Source: Geodermatophilus aquaeductus (GTDB lineage Bacteria; Actinomycetota; Actinomycetes; Mycobacteriales; Geodermatophilaceae). From it: a stretch of 64,000 nucleotides of DNA. The stretch covers positions 248,001-312,000 of the forward strand of contig NZ_FXTJ01000004.1 in NCBI RefSeq assembly GCF_900182545.1. The letters run 5' to 3'. A program made the translations under genes and the position numbers. Shown here piece by piece: positions 24,803 through 33,809 of this stretch (position 1 is its first letter; each line of letters opens with the position of its first letter). Below the pieces are notes generated by a model that saw only the letters and a list, made by a program, of their open reading frames with translations, made no database searches and had not been told where the DNA came from.

Positions 24803-26047
24803 CTACCCCGCGAGGTCGGCGGCCAGCTCGCCCTCGAAGGCCTCCTGGACGACCTCGGCACCGCCGGGCACGTCGGCCGGGCGGACGATGAAGCTCTGCG
24901 TGCTCGGCGACACGCCGGTCTCGAACGCGTCGATCGGCACGATCAGCCCGCCGGTGTCGACGTCGGTCAGCTCGTTGAACGCGGTGATGACGCCCTCACG
25001 GGTCAGGTCACCGCTCTCGCACGCCGCGTCGAGCACCTGGTTCATCACCTCACCCATCGCGTACCCGAAGATGCCGCCGGGGCTGGGCGTGGTGCCCGGG
25101 TAGGCCGCCTGGTACTGCTCGAGCAGCTCGGGCTGGGCGGCCCAGCTGCTGAACGGGGCGGCCACGTACAGGTGGTCCTTGAGCCACTGCGCCGAGGGGC
25201 CGTCGAGCAGGCCGGGCGCGAACACGGGGTTGCTGCCCAGGATCGGCACGTCCAGGCCGGCCGACTGCGCCACCGCGGCCACCGAGGCGGTCTGCCCCGG
25301 CGCGACGGTCAGCACGATCGCCTCCACGCCCTCCGCGGCGAACTGGGTGACCTGCGCGGACATGTCCTGGTCGGTGGACTTGATCTGCGCCTCGACGAGG
25401 TTCAGGCCCCGGGCCTCGGCGACGGCGCGGGAGCCGGCCAGGCCGTTCTCGCCGTACTCGCCCTCGAAGTAGATGTGCCCGACGGTCGCGCCGTCCTGCA
25501 GCAGGCCCTGGTCGAACAGGTACTGGTAGCCGTTGGCGATCTCGACGTCGTAGGTGGCGCCGAGGACGCCGGTGCCCGGGATCTCGGTGAGGGTCCGCGC
25601 CCAGGCCGACGGGAAGTTGACGATCGAGTCGCTCTCGTAGTCGCCGGCCAGGGCGGTGTTGATCGGCGAGCCGATCGTCTGCTGCATCGCCAGGACGTTG
25701 GGCTCCATCGCGCTGTAGAGCTGCACGCCCGTCTGCGGCACGTAGCCGGTGTCCTGGACCTCCAGCTCGACGTCGTAGGTGTCGCAGACCTGGTTGTCCT
25801 CCCAGTACAGCGTGTTGCCGTTGGTGATGTCGGTGCCCAGGGCGGCGAAGACGCCGGTGAAGTCGGTGAGCACGCCGAGCCGGATCGTGGTGCCCTCGAC
25901 GCCGACGTCGGTGGTGACGTCGCCGCCCTCGCTCCCGCCGCCGCCACCGCCGCTGCTCTCCGGCGCCTTCGTGCTGCAGCCGCTCACCGCCACGACGGCG
26001 GCGGCGGCCAGGACGGTGGCCCCCCGTAGACGCGTTCCAGCTCTCAT
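24803..26047 (-). CDS. ABC transporter substrate-binding lipoprotein (branched-chain amino-acid type)
   Basis: This 414-aa lipoprotein has a signal peptide ending in the lipobox VSGC, a Ser/Gly-rich linker, and a type I periplasmic-binding fold of the LivJ/amide family (TTIRLGVLTDFTGVFAALGTDI, TVGHIYFEGEYGENGL, VEAIVLTVAPGQTASVAAVAQ). It should capture a branched-chain amino acid, amide or related ligand outside the cell and hand it to the LivHM permease. It is the last gene of the livF-G-H-M operon, overlapping livM by ATGA. Confidence 0.92.
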   Translation of the reverse strand: MRAGTRLRGATVLAAAAVVAVSGCSTKAPESSGGGGGGSEGGDVTTDVGVEGTTIRLGVLTDFTGVFAALGTDITNGNTLYWEDNQVCDTYDVELEVQDTGYVPQTGVQLYSAMEPNVLAMQQTIGSPINTALAGDYESDSIVNFPSAWARTLTEIPGTGVLGATYDVEIANGYQYLFDQGLLQDGATVGHIYFEGEYGENGLAGSRAVAEARGLNLVEAQIKSTDQDMSAQVTQFAAEGVEAIVLTVAPGQTASVAAVAQSAGLDVPILGSNPVFAPGLLDGPSAQWLKDHLYVAAPFSSWAAQPELLEQYQAAYPGTTPSPGGIFGYAMGEVMNQVLDAACESGDLTREGVITAFNELTDVDTGGLIVPIDAFETGVSPSTQSFIVRPADVPGGAEVVQEAFEGELAADLAG

Positions 26048-27318
26048 CTGCTGCTGCTCCCTCGTGACGGTGGATCGGATGGTGGATCGGACGGTGCACC
26101 GGGCGGTGCGGGGTCGGTGGTGCCGGACGCCGGGTCCGCGGGGGCGCCCGGGGCTCCACGGGCGGGACTGCGGGCGGACCTGCGGCCCCGATGGCGGAAG
26201 CGGTTGGCGATCCCGGCCAGGCCTCCGGGCTCGAAGAGGACGACGAGGATGATCGCCAGGCCGAACAGGTAGCGGGCGGCGATGCCGGCCGCGACGCCGC
26301 CCTCGCCGGGCGCGCTGACCAGCGGCAGCACGTCGGCGAACTGCTGGAACACCAGCGGCAGCGCGGTGACGAACGCCGCGCCCCACGCCGCGCCGGCCAC
26401 CGACCCGAGGCCGCCCAGCACGATCATCGCCAGGAAGAGGATCGACACGGTCAGGCCGAAGGACTCCGGCGCGATGCTGCCGATCGACAGCGCGTACATC
26501 ACCCCGGACAGCCCGGCGTACATCGAGCTGACCAGGAAGACCCGCGCCTTGTAGGCCTGCACGTTGACGCCCATGACCGAGGCGGCGACCTCGCTGTCGC
26601 GCAGCGTCTGCAGCGCCCGGCCGGGGCGGCTGCGCAGCAGGTTGCGGGCGAACAGGTAGGCGGCCAGCGCCAGGACGATGCCCAGGTACCAGAGCCGCTC
26701 GGCCTCCCGGAAGGGGACGCCGAGGACGAACAGCTGCGGGTCGTCGTTGCCGAAGGAGAACCCGAACAAGGAGAACTCCGGCACCGAGCGGCCGTTGAAC
26801 CCGCCGGTCACCGGCGTCCAGGTGTTGAGCACGTGGACGCCGATGAACACTAGCCCGAGCGAGGCGACGCCGAGGTAGATCCCGCGCAGCCGGGCGGCGA
26901 TCGGGCTGAAGACCAACCCGGCCAGGCCGGCGAGCAGGACGCCGACGACCAGACCCACGATCGGCGGGAGTTCCAGGCCGCGCAGCGCCGCCCGGGTGCC
27001 CAGGCCCCCGGACTCGCCGGAGACGAACGTGTAGCTGACCGCGCCGACCGCGAGGAAGAACGCGTGCGCCAGCGACAGCTGCCCGGTGGTGCCGACCAGC
27101 AGGTTCAGGCCGATGGCGCCCACGATCGCGCCGGCGACGGCGAAGCCCGTGCGCAGCCAGAACTCCTCCACGTACAGCGGGAGGACCAGCAGCACGACGA
27201 GCAGGGCGAGCAGCACCAGCGGCTTGAGGAAGCGGGCCGGGGACCGCCGGGCAGCCGTCCCGTTCGCCGCCGGGGTGCGGCGGGTGGCGCCGGCCGGCGC
27301 GGACAGGGTGTCAGACAC
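26044..27318 (-). CDS. livM: branched-chain amino-acid ABC transporter permease LivM type
   Basis: The 424-aa membrane protein has about ten helices and the LivM family segments (NLLVGTTGQLSLAHAFFLAVGA, LRGIYLGVASLGLVFIGVHVLNTW, ALQTLRDSEVAASVMGVNVQAYKARVFLVSS with the EAA-like loop). It forms the channel with LivH. The C-terminus is extended by a cytoplasmic Pro/Ser/Asp tail of about 50 residues (DPPSDPPS-type repeats), longer than usual. Its start lies 8 nt inside the livH 3' end. Confidence 0.92.
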   Translation of the reverse strand: MSDTLSAPAGATRRTPAANGTAARRSPARFLKPLVLLALLVVLLVLPLYVEEFWLRTGFAVAGAIVGAIGLNLLVGTTGQLSLAHAFFLAVGAVSYTFVSGESGGLGTRAALRGLELPPIVGLVVGVLLAGLAGLVFSPIAARLRGIYLGVASLGLVFIGVHVLNTWTPVTGGFNGRSVPEFSLFGFSFGNDDPQLFVLGVPFREAERLWYLGIVLALAAYLFARNLLRSRPGRALQTLRDSEVAASVMGVNVQAYKARVFLVSSMYAGLSGVMYALSIGSIAPESFGLTVSILFLAMIVLGGLGSVAGAAWGAAFVTALPLVFQQFADVLPLVSAPGEGGVAAGIAARYLFGLAIILVVLFEPGGLAGIANRFRHRGRRSARSPARGAPGAPADPASGTTDPAPPGAPSDPPSDPPSRGSSSR

Positions 27319-28201
27319 GTGTCAGCTCCTTGGTCCCGAACAGGCCGGAGGGCCGGACCAGCAGCACGATGATCATCACGACGTAGGGCGCGACCTCGCC
27401 GAAGCCACGGCCCAGGAACGACAGCTGGTCCTGGTAGCCGGCGGCGAGCGCCTCGGTGATGCCGATGAGCAGCCCGCCGACCAGCGCGCCGCCGGTGGAG
27501 TCCAGCCCGCCGAGGATCGCCGCCGGGAACGCCCGCAGCGCGACGGTGTAGGCGGCCGCGCTGACCCCCGGCGTGGGGGCGCCGACGAGGAACAACGCCG
27601 CGACCGCGGCCAGCACGCCGGCGACGATCCAGGCCAGCGCCGACACCCGGCCCTGCCGGATGCCCATGAGCGCCGCGGCCTCGCCGTCCTCGGCCGAGGC
27701 GCGCATCGCCACGCCCCAGCTGGAGTACTTGAAGGCCGCGAAGAACGCGATGATCAGCACGCCGGCGACGCCCATGGCGATCAGCCGGTTCTCGCTGATG
27801 CCGACGCTGCCGATGCGGACGGAGTCGCCGCCCCACGGGTGCGGGACGTTGAGGATGTCCGGGCCGATCTGCCGGATCAGCTCGGTGAGGATGATGATGT
27901 CGACGCCGATCGTGACGATCGCCAGGCTGATCACCGGGGCCCCGCGCAGCTGGTTGATGATCAGCCGCTCGACGAGGAACGCCGCCAGGGCGGTGAACGC
28001 GAGGCCGATGAGCACCGCGGGCAGGAAGCCGAGCGGGTCCGACAGCCGGGCGACGGTGTAGGCGCCGAGCAGCAGCAGCGAGCCGTGGGTGAAGCTGACG
28101 ACCTCGCTGGCCTTGAAGATGATCACGAAGCCCAGGGCGATGAGCGCGTAGATCGCGCCCAGCGAGATCCCGTTGAGCAGCAGGGACAGGAACTGGGTCA
28201 C
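27311..28201 (-). CDS. livH: branched-chain amino-acid ABC transporter permease LivH type
   Basis: This 296-aa permease has eight or so helices and LivH features (LNGISLGAIYALIALGFVIIFK, SFTHGSLLLLGAY, VAMRASAEDGEAAALMGI as the ATPase-contacting loop). It should pair with LivM. GTG 28201 overlaps the livG stop by GTGA, and the stop overlaps livM by 8 nt. All five genes are therefore tightly coupled. Confidence 0.93.
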   Translation of the reverse strand: MTQFLSLLLNGISLGAIYALIALGFVIIFKASEVVSFTHGSLLLLGAYTVARLSDPLGFLPAVLIGLAFTALAAFLVERLIINQLRGAPVISLAIVTIGVDIIILTELIRQIGPDILNVPHPWGGDSVRIGSVGISENRLIAMGVAGVLIIAFFAAFKYSSWGVAMRASAEDGEAAALMGIRQGRVSALAWIVAGVLAAVAALFLVGAPTPGVSAAAYTVALRAFPAAILGGLDSTGGALVGGLLIGITEALAAGYQDQLSFLGRGFGEVAPYVVMIIVLLVRPSGLFGTKELTRV

Positions 28202-29067
28202 GACCGGCTCCCCGGGGTCTCGGTGTGGTGAGCGGCGGCGACGGCGTCGGCGGGGTTGTCCTCGGTGCCCGAGCCCAGGTAGGCGCGGATGACCTCGGGG
28301 TCGGACTGCACCTCGGCCGGGGTGCCGTCGGCGATCCGGCGGCCGAAGTCCAGGACGGTCACCCGGTCGGCCAGCGACATGACCATCCCCATGTCGTGCT
28401 CGACGAGGATCACGGTGATCCCCAGGGCCGAGCGGATCTCCCGGATGGCGTCGGCCATGCGGGCGGTCTCCTGGGCGTTCATGCCGGCCACCGGCTCGTC
28501 GAGCAGCAGCAGCCGCGGCTCGATGCACAGCGCCCGGGCCACCTCGACCCGCTTCTGGTCGCCGTAGGACAGCACGCCCACCGGGGTGTGCAGCTTGTCC
28601 CCGAGGTCGAGGAACTCGGCGATCTCCCGGATCCGCTCGCCGTGCCGCTTCCCCTCGCGGGTGGCCCGCGGCAGGCGCAGCCCGGAGGAGAGGAACCCGG
28701 CCTTCGTCAGGTGGTGGCGGCCGAGCATGAGGTTCTCGGCGACGGTCTGCGTGCCCGACAGCGCGATGTTCTGGAAGGCACGGGCCACGCCGACGCCGGC
28801 GATCTGGAACGGCCGCATGGCGCTGAGCACGGCGTCGCCGAAGCGGACCCGGCCCTCGGTGGCCTGGTAGACGCCGGAGAGGACGTTGAACAGCGTCGAC
28901 TTGCCGGCGCCGTTGGGCCCGATGACGGCGTGGATCGAGCCCGGCGCGACGGTGAAGGAGACGTCGTTGAGCGCCTTGATCGCACCGAAGGCGACGCTCA
29001 CAGACTCGACCTCGACCGGCGGGACGTCGTCGCGGATGGCCGCCGCGGCGGCCGGCGCGGCGCTCAC
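28198..29067 (-). CDS. livG: ABC transporter ATPase LivG type
   Basis: The 289-aa cytoplasmic ATPase contains Walker A GPNGAGKST, the LivG-type insertion after the Q-loop (VARAFQNIALSGTQTVAENLMLGRHH), signature LSYGDQKRVEVARAL, Walker B RLLLLDEP and VEHDMGMVMSLADRVTVLDFG. GTG 29067 is chosen because it overlaps the livF stop by GTGA; an in-frame GTG three codons upstream is possible. It energises LivHM together with LivF. Confidence 0.92.
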   Translation of the reverse strand: MSAAPAAAAAIRDDVPPVEVESVSVAFGAIKALNDVSFTVAPGSIHAVIGPNGAGKSTLFNVLSGVYQATEGRVRFGDAVLSAMRPFQIAGVGVARAFQNIALSGTQTVAENLMLGRHHLTKAGFLSSGLRLPRATREGKRHGERIREIAEFLDLGDKLHTPVGVLSYGDQKRVEVARALCIEPRLLLLDEPVAGMNAQETARMADAIREIRSALGITVILVEHDMGMVMSLADRVTVLDFGRRIADGTPAEVQSDPEVIRAYLGSGTEDNPADAVAAAHHTETPGSRS

Positions 29068-29885
29068 GCCGTCCACCGCGACAGGGTGCGGCGGGGCGCG
29101 CGCTCGGTGCGCTGCTCCGGCGAGGCGCCGGTGTGGCCGAGGTAGAGCCGCTGCACCTCGTCGGACTGCGCCAGCTCGCGGGCGTCACCGGACAGGGACA
29201 CCCGGCCGACGTCGAGGACGTAGGCGGCGCTGGCCACCCCCAGCGCCATGGTCGCGTTCTGCTCGACCAGCAGCACCGAGGTGCCCTGCCGGTTGATCTC
29301 GGCGATCACCTCGCCGATCTGGCCGATGACCCGCGGTGCCAGGCCCAGGGACGGCTCGTCGAGCAGCAGCAGCCTCGGGCTGGCCATGAGGGCGCGGCCG
29401 ATGGCCAGCATCTGCTGCTCACCGCCCGACAGCAGGCCCGCCCGCTGGCCGCTGCGCTCCTGCAGCACGGGGAACAGGTCGTGCACCCGGGTGAGGGCGG
29501 TGGCCTTGGCGGCGCGGTCGCGGTTGCCCATGCCGCCGGCGCGCAGGTTCTCCTCCACGGTGAGCCGGCCGAAGATCCGCCGTCCCTCCGGCACCTGGAC
29601 CACGCCGGCGCGGACGATCTGGCCGGGGTCGCGGCGGGTCAGGTCGAGGTCGCCGAAGCGGACCGTGCCGGCGTCGACCCGGCCGCGGTGCAGCCGCAGG
29701 GTGCCCGAGATGGTGCGCAGCAGCGTGCTCTTGCCCGCCCCGTTGCTGCCGAGGACCGCCACCACGGCGCCGTCGGGCACCTCCATCGAGACGCCGCGGA
29801 CGGCCTCGACGGCGCCGCCGTAGGTCACCTGCAGCGAGTCGACGCTCAGCACGGCGCCGTCGCGGTCGGTGGTGATGTTGCCCAC
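29064..29885 (-). CDS. livF: ABC transporter ATPase LivF type
   Basis: This cytoplasmic ATPase (273 aa from GTG 29885) has Walker A GSNGAGKST, signature LLSGGEQQMLAIGRAL, Walker B RLLLLDEPSLGLAPR and H-loop VEQNATMALGVA, typical of LivF. It is the first gene of the operon. GTG 29885 and GTG 29852 are both possible starts; neither has a Shine-Dalgarno. TATCGT at 29901-29896 on the minus strand could be a -10 element, which would make the message almost leaderless. The C-terminus is about 20 residues longer than usual. Confidence 0.9.
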   Translation of the reverse strand: MGNITTDRDGAVLSVDSLQVTYGGAVEAVRGVSMEVPDGAVVAVLGSNGAGKSTLLRTISGTLRLHRGRVDAGTVRFGDLDLTRRDPGQIVRAGVVQVPEGRRIFGRLTVEENLRAGGMGNRDRAAKATALTRVHDLFPVLQERSGQRAGLLSGGEQQMLAIGRALMASPRLLLLDEPSLGLAPRVIGQIGEVIAEINRQGTSVLLVEQNATMALGVASAAYVLDVGRVSLSGDARELAQSDEVQRLYLGHTGASPEQRTERAPRRTLSRWTA

Positions 29886-30069
29886 ATGCGGCGGAACGAT
29901 AGGGGCGCCGTCAAGGAAAGCCCTGCAGGCCGGGCAAGCCGTGACCTCGCGGTGATACGGCTCCGGCCGGTCTCGCCACAGGGTCGTCGGCGGGCTGTGG
30001 GATGCGCGCACCTGGCGCGCCACGGCGCTCTCTGCTAGGCCGCGCGCCGCTCCCCGGCCTCCCGGGCCG

Positions 30070-30103
30070 CCGCCACACCCCGCCGGCCTGCGGGGTGTGG
30101 CGG
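30070..30103 (-). terminator. perfect 14-bp hairpin after the quinone oxidoreductase gene
   Basis: CCGCCACACCCCGC (30070-30083) pairs without mismatch with GCGGGGTGTGGCGG (30090-30103) around the loop CGGCCT, 17 bp after the minus-strand stop codon. Confidence 0.85.
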
Positions 30104-30120
30104 GGACCCGTGCCCGCCGG

Positions 30121-31089
30121 TCAGCCGCGCACGCGCAGGAGCACCTTGCCGGTGGCCCGGCGCTCGTCGAGCTCGGTCACCGCGGCGGCGGCGTCGGCCA
30201 GGTCGTGCACCGTGCCGAGCACCGGCTGCAGGCGGCCCTGCTCGAGCAGCGGCAGCAGGTCGGTCCACTGCTCCTGGACGAAGGTGGGCTCCCCCGACCA
30301 GAACGCGCCCCAGCCGACGCCGACCACCGAGACGTTGTTGAGCAGCAGCCGGTTGACCTTCACGGTCGGGATCTCGCCGCCGGTGAAGCCGAGGACGAGC
30401 AGCCGGCCCTCGCGGCCGAGGCTGCGCAGGGAGTCGGTGAAGCGGTCCCCGCCGACGGGGTCGGCGACGACGTCGACGCCGCGGCCGCCGGTGAGCTCCG
30501 TGACCCGCTCGCGGAACCCGTCGGCGAGGACGACCTCGTCGGCGCCGGCGGCGCGTGCCGCCTCGCCCTTGGCCTCGCTGGAGACGACGGCGAACACCCG
30601 CGCGCCGTAGGCCTTGGCCAGCTGCACGCCCGCCGTCCCGAGACCGCCGGCGGCGCCGTGCACGAGCACCGTCTCGCCCTCGCGCAGCTGCCCGCGCCGG
30701 CGCAGCGCGAAGTGCATCGTCAGGTAGTTCATGGGCAACGCGGCGCCCTGCTCGAAGGAGACGGAGTCGGGCAGCGGGAAGACGAAGCCCGGGTCGGCCA
30801 CGGCGACCTCCGCGAACCCGCCGAAGCCGGGGAAGGCGGCCACCCGCTGGCCGGCGGTGAGGCCGCTGCGCTCGGGGGCGCTGCGGACCACGCCGGCCAC
30901 CTCGCTGCCGGGCACGAACGGCGGCTGCGGCTTGAGCTGGTACTCGCCGCGGCTGAGCAGCACCTCGGGGAAGGTGACGCCGGCGACGTGCACGTCGACG
31001 ACCACCTTGCCGGCGCCGTCGGGCTCGGGGACGTCGACGACGGAGATGGCCGAGGGGCCGTCGAGGCGGGTGATCTGGGCGGCGCGCAC
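30121..31089 (-). CDS. NADPH:quinone oxidoreductase family protein (zinc-free MDR)
   Basis: The 322-aa enzyme belongs to the medium-chain dehydrogenase superfamily, quinone oxidoreductase branch. It has the GroES-like N-terminal half (VHVAGVTFPEVLLSRGEYQ, FVPGSEVAGVV) and a Rossmann half with VLVHGAAGGLGTAGVQLAKA and a basic-free SSEAKGEAARAAGAD region. Zinc ligands are absent. It probably reduces quinones or enones with NAD(P)H. The GTG start follows an AGGAGG Shine-Dalgarno by 4 nt. It is monocistronic. Confidence 0.9.
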   Translation of the reverse strand: MRAAQITRLDGPSAISVVDVPEPDGAGKVVVDVHVAGVTFPEVLLSRGEYQLKPQPPFVPGSEVAGVVRSAPERSGLTAGQRVAAFPGFGGFAEVAVADPGFVFPLPDSVSFEQGAALPMNYLTMHFALRRRGQLREGETVLVHGAAGGLGTAGVQLAKAYGARVFAVVSSEAKGEAARAAGADEVVLADGFRERVTELTGGRGVDVVADPVGGDRFTDSLRSLGREGRLLVLGFTGGEIPTVKVNRLLLNNVSVVGVGWGAFWSGEPTFVQEQWTDLLPLLEQGRLQPVLGTVHDLADAAAAVTELDERRATGKVLLRVRG

Positions 31090-31152
31090 GGGTCCTCCTG
31101 GAAACGGGGAGACGACACTGGGAGACGGTGCGGCGAGTCTCGCAGGGCCGGC

Positions 31153-31404
31153 TCAGGCGCCCGGCGTCGCCTGCAGGTCCTGCCGCCGCCGCACCCGCAC
31201 CGCCCGGAACGGCCGGCCGTGCTCCTGCGTCTCGGTCCACTCGACGGAGACCACCTGCCCGGCGCGCAGCGTGCCCTCGGCGGTGTCGACGGCGGTGGCG
31301 TCGGCCCAGACGTCGCCGGACAGGTCCGGCACCTCGATCACCGCGCCGTGCGCCTGCTCGTCCCAGCGCACGACCGTGCCCACCGACGTCCCGCTACGGC
31401 TCAT
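31153..31404 (-). CDS. cold-shock-like (CSD) small protein
   Basis: This 83-aa protein has the outline of a cold-shock domain: GTVVRWDEQAHGAVIEV, a central VWADATAV and VVSVEWTE. The classical RNP aromatic residues (FGFI, VFVH) are mostly replaced (GAVIEV, DVWAD), so nucleic-acid binding may be weakened or altered. ATG 31404 is the natural start. It is divergent from the GNAT gene. Similar small CSD relatives occur in many actinobacteria. Confidence 0.75.
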   Translation of the reverse strand: MSRSGTSVGTVVRWDEQAHGAVIEVPDLSGDVWADATAVDTAEGTLRAGQVVSVEWTETQEHGRPFRAVRVRRRQDLQATPGA

Positions 31405-31507
31405 GCGACCAGGCTGCGCGCCGCCGGGCCCGGGGGCAACGAGGGCGCGCACCGTGCGATCGGGCACATCCCGGAGGCATCCGCCGCGCGCGGGCGTTGC
31501 ACCGATC

Positions 31508-32080
31508 GTGGAGACCATCGGCACGACCGCCCGGCGCGCGCCCGCCCCGGCCGGGCCGCTCACGGAGGCCGTCCTCGCCGACGGGACGCCGGCCATGATC
31601 TGGCCGCTGCTCGACACCGACGGCGAGGCCCTGCGGCTGGCCTACGCCGAGCTGTCCCCGGAGTCGCGGCGCCTGCGCTTCCTCACCGAACTGCCGGAGC
31701 TGTCGGACTCGATGCTGCGGCTGCTCGTCGACGGGGTGGACGGCGTCGACCACGTCGCCGTCCTCCTCACCGTGTTCCCCGACGAGGGGGGTGCCCGGCA
31801 GGTCGGCGTCGCCCGCCTGGTGCGCTACCCGGACGACCCGGAGGCGGCCGACGTCGCGGTCACCGTCGCGGACGCCTGGCAGGGCCGCGGGGTGGGCCGG
31901 GCGCTGATGGACGCGCTGCTCGCCCGCCGTCCCCGCGGCGTCGTCCGGCTGCGCACCGTCGTCGCGGCGGAGAACCGCGCCTCGCTGCGGATGCTGGGCC
32001 GGGTGGGCCGGATGACCGCCCGCCACGAGGGCGGTGGCGAGCTCACCGTCGAGGTCACCGACCTCCCGCCCGCCGGCTGA
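31508..32080 (+). CDS. GNAT family N-acetyltransferase
   Basis: The 190-aa protein shows a GNAT fold: a first half LSPESRRLRFLTELPEL, then VGVARLVRYPDDPEAADVAVTVADAWQGRGVGRALMDALL, which contains the acetyl-CoA-binding R/Q-x-x-G-x-G/A loop (QGRGVG). The C-terminal VVAAENRASLRMLGRVG also fits. The LRFLTEL region is like that of protein acetyltransferases found near USP or stress genes in actinobacteria. The GTG start has no clear ribosome-binding site. The acceptor substrate is unknown. Confidence 0.85.
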   Translation: METIGTTARRAPAPAGPLTEAVLADGTPAMIWPLLDTDGEALRLAYAELSPESRRLRFLTELPELSDSMLRLLVDGVDGVDHVAVLLTVFPDEGGARQVGVARLVRYPDDPEAADVAVTVADAWQGRGVGRALMDALLARRPRGVVRLRTVVAAENRASLRMLGRVGRMTARHEGGGELTVEVTDLPPAG

Positions 32081-32118
32081 GCCCGGCGACCCGCCGCACC
32101 CTCCTCCCGGCGGCGGCC

Positions 32119-32164
32119 TCACCTCGGGCGGATGAGGCCCCCGGACGCCCGTCCGGCCGACGAT
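32119..32164 (+). promoter_or_regulatory. MalT-box-like inverted repeat and -10, MFS gene
   Basis: TCACCT-CGGGC-GGATGA at 32119-32135; the right half matches GGA(T/G)GA exactly and the left half is degraded. A 23-nt gap leads to GACGAT at 32159-32164, with ATG 7 nt after its last base. There is no Shine-Dalgarno, so the message is probably leaderless. Confidence 0.5.
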
Positions 32165-32170
32165 GGCCGG

Positions 32171-33772
32171 ATGGCGACCGACCGCGCGGACCCGCCGACT
32201 CCCCCGGCCGCGACGGGGAACACCCTGCTCGCCCTGCTGCTGGCGATGGCGATGTTCGTGCTCGTCGTCGACACCTCGCTGATGAACGTGTCGATCTCGG
32301 CGGTCGTGGAGGACCTCGGCACGACGGTCTCCGGCGTGCAGTCCGCGATCGCGCTCGAGGCGCTGGTGTCCGCGGCGTTCATCCTCATCGGCGGCAAGGT
32401 CGGCGACCTGTTCGGCCGCAGGCGGGCCTACGTGCTGGGCCTGCTGGGCTACGCCGTCGGCGCGGTGGCCATGACGATGGCCCAGAGCCTGGTCGCGATC
32501 ATCGTGTTCTGGGCGGTGGTCGGCGGTCTGGGCGCGTCCCTGCTGCTCCCGGCCATGCAGTCCCTCGTGCACGGCAACTTCGAGGGGCCGGCCCGGACGC
32601 GGGTCTACGCCCTCGTGGGTGCCGCGGCGGCCATCGCCGCGGCGGTCGGCCCGCTGCTCGGCGGCGTCATCACCACGTTCCTGTCCTGGCGGGTCGGCTT
32701 CGCGCTCGAGGCCGTCGTCATCGCCGTCGTGCTCTCGGGCATCCGGCTGGTCCACGACGTGCCCTACACCGGGCCGCGGCAGGTCGACGCCGTCGGTGCC
32801 GTGCTGTCGGTCCTCGCCATGGGCGGCACCGTGCTGAGCATCCTGGTCTGGCAGGAGGGCGGGGAGTCCGTCGCGGCGCTGATGGCGATCGGCCTGGTGG
32901 CGATGGGCGCCCTGGTCTGGTGGCTGCGGCGCCGCAAGCGCTCCGGAGCGTCGACGCTGCTCGACCCCGGGCTGTTCGCGTCCCGGTACTTCCGGCTGGG
33001 CGTCTCCTCCCAGCTGCTCCAGCAGATCGCCCTGGGCGGCACCATGATCGTGCTGCCGCTCTACCTGCAGATGGTGCTGGAGTACGACGCGCTGCAGGCC
33101 GGCCTGTCCATCGCCCCGCTGTCGCTGAGCATGTTCGCCGTCGCGCTGCTGGCCGGCCGGCGAGCGGGCCGGCACCGCCCGTCGACGATCGTCCGCTGGG
33201 GGTTCGGGCTGTTCACCGCCGGGCTGGTGGTCCTGGTCCCGCTCGTGCCGCGGGCCGACTCCGGCTGGTGGCTCCTGCCGCCCCTGCTCGTCGCGGGCTC
33301 GGGACTCGGGCTGCTGGTGTCGCAGCTGAACAACTACACGCTCAGCCCGGTCTCCGACGAGCGGGTCAGCGAGGCCGCCGGGGTGAACTCCGCGGCCGGG
33401 TCCTTCGGGCTGTCCTTCGGGCTGGCCTTCGCCGGCGCGATCATGCTCGCCGCGCTCGCCGTCACCTTCACCACCCGCGCCGACGACAGCGACGTCCTGT
33501 CGCCCGCCGAGCAGCAGCAGGTGGCCGACGTCCTGGAGGACGACGCCCAGCTGCTGAGCACCACCGGACTCGAGGAGCTGCTCGCCGACCAGCCTGCGGC
33601 CACCCGCGAGGAGATCGTCCGCATCAACACCGAGAGCCGGCCGGTGGCGCTGCAGGTGGCCCTGGTGATCCCGATCCTCGCGGGCCTCCTCGGCCTGGCC
33701 ACCTCCTCCCGGATGGCGCGGCTGCCCGATCCCGTCCCGGCGAACACGGCCGAGGGCCTGGCAGCCGGCTGA
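32171..33772 (+). CDS. MFS drug transporter, EmrB/QacA (DHA2) type
   Basis: This 533-aa protein has about 14 helices with the DHA2 motifs: VVDTSLMNVSISAV in TM1, GGKVGDLFGRRRAY after TM2 and GPLLGGVITTFLSWRVGF (motif C region) in TM5. The loop near residues 430-480 is enlarged and faces outward. It should export hydrophobic compounds with proton antiport; the substrate is unknown. It is preceded by a MalT-box-like site at 32119 and seems leaderless, linking it to the neighbouring stress island. Confidence 0.9.
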   Translation: MATDRADPPTPPAATGNTLLALLLAMAMFVLVVDTSLMNVSISAVVEDLGTTVSGVQSAIALEALVSAAFILIGGKVGDLFGRRRAYVLGLLGYAVGAVAMTMAQSLVAIIVFWAVVGGLGASLLLPAMQSLVHGNFEGPARTRVYALVGAAAAIAAAVGPLLGGVITTFLSWRVGFALEAVVIAVVLSGIRLVHDVPYTGPRQVDAVGAVLSVLAMGGTVLSILVWQEGGESVAALMAIGLVAMGALVWWLRRRKRSGASTLLDPGLFASRYFRLGVSSQLLQQIALGGTMIVLPLYLQMVLEYDALQAGLSIAPLSLSMFAVALLAGRRAGRHRPSTIVRWGFGLFTAGLVVLVPLVPRADSGWWLLPPLLVAGSGLGLLVSQLNNYTLSPVSDERVSEAAGVNSAAGSFGLSFGLAFAGAIMLAALAVTFTTRADDSDVLSPAEQQQVADVLEDDAQLLSTTGLEELLADQPAATREEIVRINTESRPVALQVALVIPILAGLLGLATSSRMARLPDPVPANTAEGLAAG

Positions 33773-33783
33773 ACCGCGGCCGG

Positions 33784-33800
33784 GCCGGAGCGGCTCCGGC
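33784..33800. terminator. short palindrome between convergent MFS and HdeD genes
   Basis: GCCGGAGC and GCTCCGGC flank a single G (8-1-8) between two convergent stop codons. It is short for a terminator but the only structure in this 37-bp gap. Confidence 0.4.
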
Positions 33801-33809
33801 GGGCGCGGA

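Noticed and set aside
26060-26130. Iterated GGTGGATCGGA-type sequence near the livM end.
   Set aside because: It encodes the DPPSDPPS tail of LivM; it is coding low complexity, not a regulatory repeat.
31466-31482. ACATCC-CGGAG-GCATCC near the GNAT start as another MalT-like box.
   Set aside because: The right half does not fit and no hexamer lies 22-23 nt downstream before the start codon.
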